Below, one piece after another: positions 17,098-24,256 of a DNA stretch of 64,000 nucleotides. This stretch comes from an uncultured Pelagibacteraceae bacterium. Lineage in GTDB: Bacteria > Pseudomonadota > Alphaproteobacteria > Pelagibacterales > Pelagibacteraceae. The notes beneath the pieces were generated by a model, which was given only the letters and a program-made list of their open reading frames with translations, was not told the DNA's origin and did not search any database. Made by a program: the position numbers and the translations under genes. The DNA is taken from the NCBI GenBank assembly GCA_902570785.1, contig CACFZK010000001.1:62001-126000 (forward strand). Direction: 5' to 3'. The stretch's first letter is position 1, and each line of letters opens with the position of its first letter.

Positions 17098-17967
17098 ATG
17101 AAAATAAAATTAGCACTTGAGTGGTTTATAAATCCTGATCACCTACCCTTTATTGTGGGTCTGGATAAAGGTTTATATAAAAAAAATAATATCGATTTAC
17201 AAATTATTGAGCCTGAAGGACATTATGATGGTTTTAAAGAACTTGCGAAAAATAATATTCAATTAGCAACTAATGAGCCTCTACACTTAATTGAAAAATA
17301 TCAAAATAATATTTGCTCAATTGGAAACTTTTTTGAAACTAATGGAGGTATTATATTTACCGCTAAAGGATATGAAAATTTAGTTAATGGAAAAGAAACT
17401 AAAATTACTTCACCGGTAAGTAATCCTGTTACAGATAAAATAGCTAATGATATTATTCAAAGACATTTGAAAAAAATTAATAAAACCAACAATGAGATAA
17501 AGATTGTAGCTAATGATTTTTATCATATTAAACATCTAAAGGCTGGATTTGATGCTGCATGGTTATGTTTTGAAAACTTTGAGGGTGTTGAGTCAAAATT
17601 AGAAGGTTTGGATGTAAAAAAATTGTATTTAGAAGATGTTGAAATACCTAATTTTTGTGCACTAGACGTATTTGCTTCAAAATCTTTTGCTAGTGCTAAT
17701 AAGAATTTGGTAAATGACTTTAAATCTATGACACAGCAAAGTATCAAAATTTTAAGTTCAGACTTAGATTATTCTAAATCTTCTTATTATTCTTATACTA
17801 AAACAAAGCCTAGTCCATTAATGGATAATATTATTAAAGATACAATTCATAGATTTAAAAATCCTTTTGATAAATCTAAAAATAAGTGGAAAAATTTGCA
17901 TAATTACGTAGTTACACAAAAAATTTCAAATATATCTGATGATCAATACTCAGATATGTTTATTTAA
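17098..17967 (+). CDS. THI5/NMT1-like protein, thiamin-pyrimidine related, no signal peptide
   Basis: A 289-residue NMT1/THI5-like domain with periplasmic-binding-protein fold: ALEWFINPDHLPFIVGLDKGLYKKNNIDL resembles the W-N-P-H start of ThiY and yeast Thi5, given here only as family pattern. It begins MKIKLALEW with no signal peptide or lipobox, so it should be cytoplasmic, and no ABC transporter genes adjoin it. H63 aligns with the histidine that yeast Thi5 consumes to make HMP-P. The partner PLP lysine aligns with Asn59, and the Cys-rich iron motif is reduced to one Cys (NFCALDV). Control by the TPP riboswitch ties it to thiamin. It could be an HMP-forming enzyme, a pyrimidine-binding protein or a salvage factor. 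Confidence 0.8.
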   Translation: MKIKLALEWFINPDHLPFIVGLDKGLYKKNNIDLQIIEPEGHYDGFKELAKNNIQLATNEPLHLIEKYQNNICSIGNFFETNGGIIFTAKGYENLVNGKETKITSPVSNPVTDKIANDIIQRHLKKINKTNNEIKIVANDFYHIKHLKAGFDAAWLCFENFEGVESKLEGLDVKKLYLEDVEIPNFCALDVFASKSFASANKNLVNDFKSMTQQSIKILSSDLDYSKSSYYSYTKTKPSPLMDNIIKDTIHRFKNPFDKSKNKWKNLHNYVVTQKISNISDDQYSDMFI

Positions 17968-19108
17968 TTGGAGACTTGCCAATTAAATGAAGATTTACAA
18001 CTGATGCTGCTATATCAGTGGATCTATCAGTCCTAAATTTATTTATTACACTTTGAGTTTTGGTAATTTGGTTTTCTAAATGTTGTTTATTATTTAAAAG
18101 ATGATTAACTGTATTAAAAATATTGTTTGCATTACAATTTGATTGCAATAATTCCGGAATAATTTCTTCATTAGCTGCAATATTAATTAAATTTGCAAAT
18201 TTTACTTTTACGAGCATTTTAATAATAAAGAAATTAATAAAACCCATCTTATATATTATTATTGAAGGAATTTTTGCTTTACAAATCTCCAAAGAAATTG
18301 TGCCAGATTTAGCCACTGCAAACATCGAAGAGTCTAAAATATGAGATTTAATTTTTTCATCACCTATTGCCCCACAATTTTTTAGACCCTCTTTTAATAG
18401 CAAATTTTGGATTAACTGAACATGTTCTGTGGTAGAATGAAAAACAAAAAATAATTCTTTATATTTTTCATTCATCTTTTTGACAAAATCAATTAATATT
18501 GGTGTCAAAACATTAATCTCCGACAATCTACTTCCTGGAAAAATAGAAAAGATTTTCTTATTTTCTTTTATAATTTGGCTTATATCAATTTTATTTTTTT
18601 CTTCTTTTTCAAGCAAAGGATGGCCAGTCACAGTAGATGGAATTTCTTCTTTATCAAAATATTGTTTTTCAAAGGGAAATAATAATAAAACATGATCTAA
18701 AAAAGATTTAAGCTGCTTTACTCTATATTCTCTCCAAACCCAAACTTGTGGTGCTACAAAATGAATTGTTTTTATACTTGGAACTTTTTTTTTAACTTGT
18801 TTTGCTACACGTAACGTAAAATCGGGACTATCAACTGAAAAAAGAATATCTGGTTTAAATTTAATAATTTCTTTTACTGTTTCATTTATTTTGCTCTTTA
18901 ATTTGAAAATATTTAACAAAACTCTCGTAAATCCAAGATATGTAATCTCTTTTAAATCATAAAGTGATTTAATACCTAAAGCATTTAAATGTTCTCCACC
19001 AACAGATAAATATTCTATATCTGATCTTGAGTTTTTAAGTTTAGAAATAACCTTTGAGGCTAATTTATCTCCAGAAGGCTCACCAGTTAGTATAAATATT
19101 TTTTTCAT
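17960..19108 (-). CDS. lpxB: Lipid-A-disaccharide synthase
   Basis: GT19 glycosyltransferase joining UDP-2,3-diacylglucosamine and lipid X. Motifs: FILTGEPSGDKLASKVI at the start, FSVDSPDFTLRVAKQVK, HFVAPQVWVWREYRVK, LLFPFEKQYF, TGHPLLE, SIFPGSRLSEI and AVAKSGTISLEICKAKIPSIIIY. Length 382 is normal. It is the last gene of the long rpsB-lpxB unit; its start overlaps the msrA stop by four bases and its stop overlaps the convergent THI5-like gene. Confidence 0.97.
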   Translation of the reverse strand: MKKIFILTGEPSGDKLASKVISKLKNSRSDIEYLSVGGEHLNALGIKSLYDLKEITYLGFTRVLLNIFKLKSKINETVKEIIKFKPDILFSVDSPDFTLRVAKQVKKKVPSIKTIHFVAPQVWVWREYRVKQLKSFLDHVLLLFPFEKQYFDKEEIPSTVTGHPLLEKEEKNKIDISQIIKENKKIFSIFPGSRLSEINVLTPILIDFVKKMNEKYKELFFVFHSTTEHVQLIQNLLLKEGLKNCGAIGDEKIKSHILDSSMFAVAKSGTISLEICKAKIPSIIIYKMGFINFFIIKMLVKVKFANLINIAANEEIIPELLQSNCNANNIFNTVNHLLNNKQHLENQITKTQSVINKFRTDRSTDIAASVVNLHLIGKSPIK

Positions 19109-19677
19109 CCCCAGATTTTATTTAATGTTTTTTCTCTTTGGCAACCTTTTTTGTACATCAAGTATCTTATAAAATTTTTCTCATAATAGTCTTGATGGTA
19201 AGTCTCAGCTATATAAAATTCCTTGAATTTTTTTACATAAGTAACAACTTTTTTATTAAACTTATTTTCAATTTTTTTAATTGAACCTTCTACAATTTTT
19301 TTTTGATCACTGTCTTTAAAAAAAACTACAGACTTATAACTTTCACCTTTATCACAAAATTGTCCATCTGCATCAAAGGGGTCAACGTTAATCCAATAAA
19401 TTTCTAAAAGCTTTTTAAAGTTTGTAATTGATGAATCGTAAGTAATTTCTAAAGTTTCATAGTGGCCAGTAGTATTTTTAACAACATCTTCGTATTTAGG
19501 ATTTTTTACATGTCCACCAGAATATCCAGAGATAGTTTTTATCACACCATCAACCTTGTCAAATGACTCTTCCATACACCAAAAACAACCTCCAGCAAAA
19601 TAAACTTTTGATATATTTTCTGCATTTAAATTTGCCGGTAATAATAAAAAAAAAATTATTAATAAAGCTTTTTTCAT
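19105..19677 (-). CDS. msrA: Peptide-methionine (S)-S-oxide reductase, exported
   Basis: Repairs oxidised methionine; catalytic Cys in AGGCFWCMEESF, followed by GVIKTISGYSGGH and, later, FYIAETYHQDYYEKN. The start at 19677 (MKKALLII...) is preferred over the in-frame ATG at 19692. It overlaps the upstream stop as ATGA and exposes a clean signal peptide (about 19 residues, ending ANLNA before ENISK). Export implies a periplasmic role. It is inserted with the sugar-dehydrogenase gene between lpxB and lpxI. Confidence 0.94.
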   Translation of the reverse strand: MKKALLIIFFLLLPANLNAENISKVYFAGGCFWCMEESFDKVDGVIKTISGYSGGHVKNPKYEDVVKNTTGHYETLEITYDSSITNFKKLLEIYWINVDPFDADGQFCDKGESYKSVVFFKDSDQKKIVEGSIKKIENKFNKKVVTYVKKFKEFYIAETYHQDYYEKNFIRYLMYKKGCQREKTLNKIWG

Positions 19678-20735
19678 TTGTACATTTTCCAAAGTTCTCC
19701 ATAATCAGATAGCATATATAATTCACCTGTATCTTTATGTATTTTGATATCTCTTATTCTTCCAATATTCCCTTTAAAAATTATTTGTTCACTTATAAAT
19801 TCATTGTCTTTAAATTTGATTTTTCTTAATGACTGGTCTTTTAGCGAGGTAATTAAAGCATCTCCGTTCCACTCTTTGAATGCATCACCTTGATATATGG
19901 CCATCGCACTTACAGCTATCGATGGAACCCAATACTTTATTGCTTTTGTGAAACCTGGTTTCCATTTCGGCCCAATTTTGGTTCCTGTATAATTTGTTCC
20001 TCCCCAACCTAAAATTTTCCAACCATAATTTTCAGCATAATTTACTGTACCAAACCAATCACCACCTTTAGCACCATGATTTGTCATATAAATTTTATTA
20101 TCAAATGGGGATAATGACATTCCCTGAGGATTTCTTACTCCAATTTGAAAAATTTCAGGTAACCATTTTTTTTTATTTTTAAACTTAGGATTATCTTTAG
20201 GGATAGATCCATCTAAGTTTATTCTGATTATACTACCCGGGTGTTTTGTGAAATCTTGAGCAATCATTCCCTGTCCTCTTTCACCAGCAGAAATATATAA
20301 ATGATCATCTTTTTTTACTAGTCTTGAACCAAAATGATATCCAGAGTCGATCGCTGGTTCAGCTCTAAAAATATTATTAAATTTAATAGAGTTCTTATCA
20401 AATTCACCTTTTGCAACAGAGGTGCTTGTTTTACGACCCTTTCTTTTTTCAGAATAAGATACATAAACATTTTTATTATCATACAGAACATCGAGAAGAC
20501 CTCCCTGGCCATCCTCAAGAACAGATAAATTATGTTTAATTTCAGATATTATTTGATTTTTTAAATCTAAATGAAAAAGCTTACCTTTTTTTTCAGTATA
20601 AATAATACTGGTATCATTAATAAATGATAAACTCCAGGGCTTGTTCATGCCTTCAACAATCTTTTCCAATTTAACTTCTAACCCAAATAAATTTGAAAAC
20701 CAAAAAAAATATATAATTAATATTATTTTTTTCAT
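19674..20735 (-). CDS. PQQ-dependent aldose (glucose/sorbosone-type) sugar dehydrogenase, periplasmic
   Basis: Six-bladed beta-propeller dehydrogenase of the YliI/soluble glucose dehydrogenase family, 353 residues with an N-terminal signal peptide (MKKIILIIYFFWFSNLFG). Family features: IVEGMNKPWSLSFIND, GGLLDVLYDN, HFGSRLVKKDDHLYIS, GERGQGMIAQD, IIRINLDGSIPKDNP, GVRNPQGMSLSP and MTNHGAKGGDWFG. It probably oxidises an aldose at the outer face of the inner membrane. The cofactor PQQ cannot be confirmed from this window, and substrate is unknown. Overlaps of four bases on both sides place it in the lpx operon. Confidence 0.85.
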   Translation of the reverse strand: MKKIILIIYFFWFSNLFGLEVKLEKIVEGMNKPWSLSFINDTSIIYTEKKGKLFHLDLKNQIISEIKHNLSVLEDGQGGLLDVLYDNKNVYVSYSEKRKGRKTSTSVAKGEFDKNSIKFNNIFRAEPAIDSGYHFGSRLVKKDDHLYISAGERGQGMIAQDFTKHPGSIIRINLDGSIPKDNPKFKNKKKWLPEIFQIGVRNPQGMSLSPFDNKIYMTNHGAKGGDWFGTVNYAENYGWKILGWGGTNYTGTKIGPKWKPGFTKAIKYWVPSIAVSAMAIYQGDAFKEWNGDALITSLKDQSLRKIKFKDNEFISEQIIFKGNIGRIRDIKIHKDTGELYMLSDYGELWKMYK

Positions 20736-21526
20736 TTTGATATAAGAAACATTTTATTTTTATTTGCAAAATTAATACATTTTTTTTTCTCAAGTAAAAT
20801 GTTGTTTTTACTTTTAAGAACTATCCCTTTTAAACCAGCTACTTTACATTGAATAAAAGTTTTTAATCCAACAGTAGGTAAATCGATTCTTAAATCTTGT
20901 TTCTTTTTTGGGAATTTGACTAGTACACCTTCCTTTTTAAATATTTTACCTTTGCACTTACTAAGCATTTTTTGGGTTCCACCTTTACCCTCAATAGCTA
21001 TTACTTTGTCATTTCTTACTACAGTACCTTGGCTAAAATTATATTGATTTAATCTATTGAGTGTTTTGATGGCTTTACTAATATCTTTATTATCATCTTT
21101 GGTTGGCTTGGTTTTAGTATAGTTTCCTTTATTTAAAGAAAGTTCGGGGTTAAATGTTATTGAACTGATAGTTTTAATTTTTTCTTTATTCAATATTTTA
21201 ATTATTTCTTTTAATATTGACGCATCTCCATGTTTAGAACTTTTTATTATTCTGGGCATATAATAAATACCTTTTAGATCTAATCTTAACTTTGAAAAAT
21301 TCGGTTTTTTGACGCTACCAGCAAAAAGAACTTTCTTACAATAATTTTCTCTTAGGATATTAATAATCTTGCCAAACTGTCCTATTGATACCGGAAACGA
21401 ATTTTTCTCTTTCTTAAAAAATTTTTTTTTGGTTAAATCAATAATTAAATATTTTATTTTCTTTTTTTTAACTTTTTTTAAGATTTCTTTTGGAAGTGAT
21501 GTTTCTCCAAATATTAAACCAATCAT
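20732..21526 (-). CDS. lpxI: UDP-2,3-diacylglucosamine diphosphatase LpxI
   Basis: Cleaves UDP-2,3-diacylglucosamine to lipid X; the alphaproteobacterial replacement for LpxH. It has the DUF1009/LpxI pattern: VLFAGSVKKPNF, SSKHGDASILKEI, SQGTVVRNDKVIAIEGKGGT and the C-terminal QDLRIDLPTVGLKT, whose Asp is the expected metal/catalytic residue. Lysine-rich, 264 residues. It shares one base with the lpxA stop, the usual lpxA-lpxI neighbourhood. Confidence 0.93.
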   Translation of the reverse strand: MIGLIFGETSLPKEILKKVKKKKIKYLIIDLTKKKFFKKEKNSFPVSIGQFGKIINILRENYCKKVLFAGSVKKPNFSKLRLDLKGIYYMPRIIKSSKHGDASILKEIIKILNKEKIKTISSITFNPELSLNKGNYTKTKPTKDDNKDISKAIKTLNRLNQYNFSQGTVVRNDKVIAIEGKGGTQKMLSKCKGKIFKKEGVLVKFPKKKQDLRIDLPTVGLKTFIQCKVAGLKGIVLKSKNNILLEKKKCINFANKNKMFLISK

Positions 21527-22308
21527 TATTCAGATAATGGCGAGCAAATAGGTCTCTTTTTATCCTTTTCAATAAATTTAGTGACCTCTTGTACTAATTC
21601 ATTTTGTTTAAATTCACCATTAATTTTACTGAGATTATCATGAAGATTATTTGAAGAAAATATTTTTTTATATGCCCTATCTAATTCAATTATTTTTTTG
21701 TTATCATATTTTTTTCTTCGTAATCCTACTAAATTTATACCTTTTAAATAGTTTCTATTACCAAATGAAAGGCCAAAAGGAATGACGTCTTTTAAGACTC
21801 CAGTCATACCGCCGATCATGGCTAATCTTCCAATTCTGGTAAATTGTTGTACTGCTGAGTTGCCTCCTATAATAACAGAATCTTCTATTGTTACATGTCC
21901 TCCTAATGGAACATTGTTAGCAATAATCACATTATTTCCTATGTTACAATCATGAGCTATATGGGATGAAATCATAAACAAACAATTATTTCCTATAACT
22001 GTTTTGCCCCCACCACCTGCGGTGCCAGGATTAATTGTTACGTATTCTCTAATTGTATTATATTCGCCTATATCTAAACTGTTTTTTTCACCTTTAAATT
22101 TTAGATCTTGTGGAGATGTCCCAATACTTGAAAAGGGATAAAGTTTTGTAAACTTGCCTATTTTTGTATTACCTTCAATATGAACATTTGAAATTAGTTC
22201 AACCCCCTCTTTTAAATGAACATTTTCTCCAACAAAACAAAATGGACCAATTTTAACATTATTTTCTACTTTTGCTTTAGGGTCTATTACGCTTGATTTG
22301 TGTATCAT
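21526..22308 (-). CDS. lpxA: Acyl-ACP-UDP-N-acetylglucosamine O-acyltransferase
   Basis: First step of lipid A synthesis. Left-handed beta-helix hexapeptide repeats run from MIHKSSVIDPKAKV through NNVKIGPFCFVGENV to about residue 190. The active-site His is in ISSHIAHDCNIGNN, and RIGRLAMIGGMTGV and YLKGINLVGLRRK are typical. At 260 residues it is full length. ATG overlaps the fabZ stop as ATGA. Confidence 0.97.
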   Translation of the reverse strand: MIHKSSVIDPKAKVENNVKIGPFCFVGENVHLKEGVELISNVHIEGNTKIGKFTKLYPFSSIGTSPQDLKFKGEKNSLDIGEYNTIREYVTINPGTAGGGGKTVIGNNCLFMISSHIAHDCNIGNNVIIANNVPLGGHVTIEDSVIIGGNSAVQQFTRIGRLAMIGGMTGVLKDVIPFGLSFGNRNYLKGINLVGLRRKKYDNKKIIELDRAYKKIFSSNNLHDNLSKINGEFKQNELVQEVTKFIEKDKKRPICSPLSE

Positions 22309-22757
22309 TTGTTTCTATCAACTATTGTTGCTGACCATTCTGCATCAGCCATTTTTTTTCCATTAACCTTAGCAACACCTTTGTACTTCCAAACTCTTCC
22401 ATGAGACCTGACTGCTTCTATATCCAAATGTAATTCGCAATCAGGCATTACAGGGTTTCTGAAACGTGCTTTTTCAACACTCATTAGATAAACTAATTTA
22501 TCCTTATATTCTTTTGGATCAATACCGTGAGCTGTAAGCGCAGCAGCTGCTTGGCCGAAAGCTTCTACAATTAAAACACCAGGCATAACAGGTTGGCCTG
22601 GGAAGTGTCCATCAAAAAAAAATTTTCCTTTTTTAACTATAACTATTGCGGTTGCTGATTTTAATGGAACTATATCAATTAATCTATCAATTAAAAGCAT
22701 TGGTTCTCTGTGTGGTAAAAGCTTTTCGATTTGTTCTTTATTAATACTATTTGTCAT
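22305..22757 (-). CDS. fabZ: 3-hydroxyacyl-ACP dehydratase FabZ
   Basis: Dehydrates 3-hydroxyacyl-ACP in fatty-acid elongation and competes with LpxA/LpxD for hydroxyacyl-ACP. Hot-dog fold, 150 residues: LLPHREPMLLIDRL, the catalytic His and neighbours in FFDGHFPGQPVMPGVLIVEAFGQ (Glu near the end), and VEKARFRNPVMPDCEL. It sits between lpxD and lpxA as in most proteobacteria and overlaps lpxD by 11 bases. Confidence 0.97.
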   Translation of the reverse strand: MTNSINKEQIEKLLPHREPMLLIDRLIDIVPLKSATAIVIVKKGKFFFDGHFPGQPVMPGVLIVEAFGQAAAALTAHGIDPKEYKDKLVYLMSVEKARFRNPVMPDCELHLDIEAVRSHGRVWKYKGVAKVNGKKMADAEWSATIVDRNK

Positions 22758-23727
22758 TTTTCCTTTTTAAAAAATCTTTTAAAGGCATAGCGGGATAACC
22801 CATAACCGTTATCCCATTTGGTATATTTTTAACAACTCCGCTTCCACCACCAATTTTAACATTGTTTCCTATTTTTAAATGCCCAGAGATCCCAGCTTGT
22901 CCTCCTATTGAAACATTATTACCAATAGATGTGCTTCCAGCAAAACCAACTTGCCCTGCAATCATACAATTTTCACCTATTTTAACGTTGTGAGCCATAT
23001 GTACCTGGTTATCTAAAAACGAATTTGTACCAATTACTGTATCGCCAATAGATCCTCTATCTATCGTGCAGTTTGCGCCTATCTCAACATTGTCATTAAT
23101 AATAACTCTTCCTATATGTGGGAATCTAAAATTTTTACCTTTGAATGGTATAAAACCAAAACCTTTAATACCAATTTTTGAACCATCTTGAATCACTACA
23201 TCACTTCCAATTAAAGAATTTCTTAAAGTTACATTTGAACCAATTATACAATTTTTACCTATTTGAACATCGTGTTCAATTGTTGTGTTACTACTTATAA
23301 AGGTGTTAGAACCTATTTTAACATTTTTTCCAATAAAATTATTCTTACCAAATGTGACAGAGTCATATTCGTTTGATAATTTACTAGATTCTACCAAGGT
23401 TTTGTCAGGATAATCAATATCTGCATTTGGATAAAACATTTTAGATACTTGTGCAATAGTAAATAAAACATTTTTAACAACTATCGTAACACATTCTTTT
23501 GGTAAAAAACTTTTCAAATTGTTTGTTGTTAAACAGACAGAAGCTTTAGTTTTTTTTGCTAAATCAATATAATCAGGTGAATTCAAAAAAGTTATATTAT
23601 TTTTTTCAGCTTTATCTAAAGTTTTAACATCTGTTATTAAAATATCCTTTTTTTGCACACTGAGTTCCTTTGATAATTTACTTAAATTATAAGGACCTTT
23701 TGGAACGAAAAAAGATATATCTGACAT
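22747..23727 (-). CDS. lpxD: UDP-3-O-(3-hydroxyacyl)glucosamine N-acyltransferase
   Basis: Third lipid A step. An N-terminal uridine-binding domain (about 1-110) is followed by hexapeptide beta-helix repeats (about 125-300, e.g. IGKNVKIGSNTFISSN). Active-site His is in NQVHMAHNVKIGENC, with FAGSTSIGNNVSIGGQAGISG following and a C-terminal helix (GYPAMPLKDFLKRK). Length 326 is slightly short but complete. It follows skp/ompH by six bases. Confidence 0.96.
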   Translation of the reverse strand: MSDISFFVPKGPYNLSKLSKELSVQKKDILITDVKTLDKAEKNNITFLNSPDYIDLAKKTKASVCLTTNNLKSFLPKECVTIVVKNVLFTIAQVSKMFYPNADIDYPDKTLVESSKLSNEYDSVTFGKNNFIGKNVKIGSNTFISSNTTIEHDVQIGKNCIIGSNVTLRNSLIGSDVVIQDGSKIGIKGFGFIPFKGKNFRFPHIGRVIINDNVEIGANCTIDRGSIGDTVIGTNSFLDNQVHMAHNVKIGENCMIAGQVGFAGSTSIGNNVSIGGQAGISGHLKIGNNVKIGGGSGVVKNIPNGITVMGYPAMPLKDFLKRKNDK

Positions 23728-23733
23728 TAAAAC

Positions 23734-24255
23734 TTAGTTTAAATCAATTGATTTTAGTTCTTTATCTAATAATTTCAAAATTTTTTCAGTTAAATCAAAT
23801 TTGGAATTTGCTAAAAGAATATTTTTTTTATCTACTATCATTTCTATATTATTTTCATTCATATATTTTTGTAAAATTGGATTTAAGGTTTTAATAAGTT
23901 TGGCTCTAGCTTCATTCTTTTTGTTTAGCCACACGTTAGATGCATTACGTCTTTTTTTTTGATAATTAATATTTTTTTCTCTTAATAGATTAAGTTTTTT
24001 TTTGTAGTCCTCGTTGGAGATAAGTTTTTTTTTTGAAATTAAATCAGACTCTTCTTTTTTAAGAGAAACAGACTCTTTTTTTAACTTTTCATTTTCGTCA
24101 TCAAACTTTTTCTTCAAAAAAGTTTGTGCTTTTTTTCCTGCTTTGCTGTTATTTAATATGTGTTTTATATCAACAAAATATACATCTGATGCTACAGCTT
24201 GGTTAAAAAAACCAAAGGTGAATATAATAATAAATAATATTTTTATAACTTTCAT
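23734..24255 (-). CDS. skp: Skp/OmpH-like periplasmic chaperone
   Basis: A 173-residue Skp-family chaperone for unfolded outer-membrane proteins. Signal peptide at about 1-22 (MKVIKILFIIIFTFGFFNQAVA), then VYFVDIKHILNNSKAGKKAQ, the typical start of mature OmpH. A long lysine/glutamate-rich coiled coil (about 45-125) and a C-terminal beta segment with NENNIEMIVDKKNILLA follow. It is adjacent to bamA (one-base gap) and lpxD, the universal context of this family. Confidence 0.92.
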   Translation of the reverse strand: MKVIKILFIIIFTFGFFNQAVASDVYFVDIKHILNNSKAGKKAQTFLKKKFDDENEKLKKESVSLKKEESDLISKKKLISNEDYKKKLNLLREKNINYQKKRRNASNVWLNKKNEARAKLIKTLNPILQKYMNENNIEMIVDKKNILLANSKFDLTEKILKLLDKELKSIDLN

Positions 24256-24256
24256 A

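Noticed and set aside
19678-19692. Earlier msrA start at 19692
   Set aside because: It adds MENVQ in front of a clean signal peptide and enlarges the overlap; the ATGA junction at 19677 is more natural.
20318-20528. Small open frames on both strands inside the sugar dehydrogenase gene
   Set aside because: They are shadows of a long gene with clear family motifs and have no start signals of their own.
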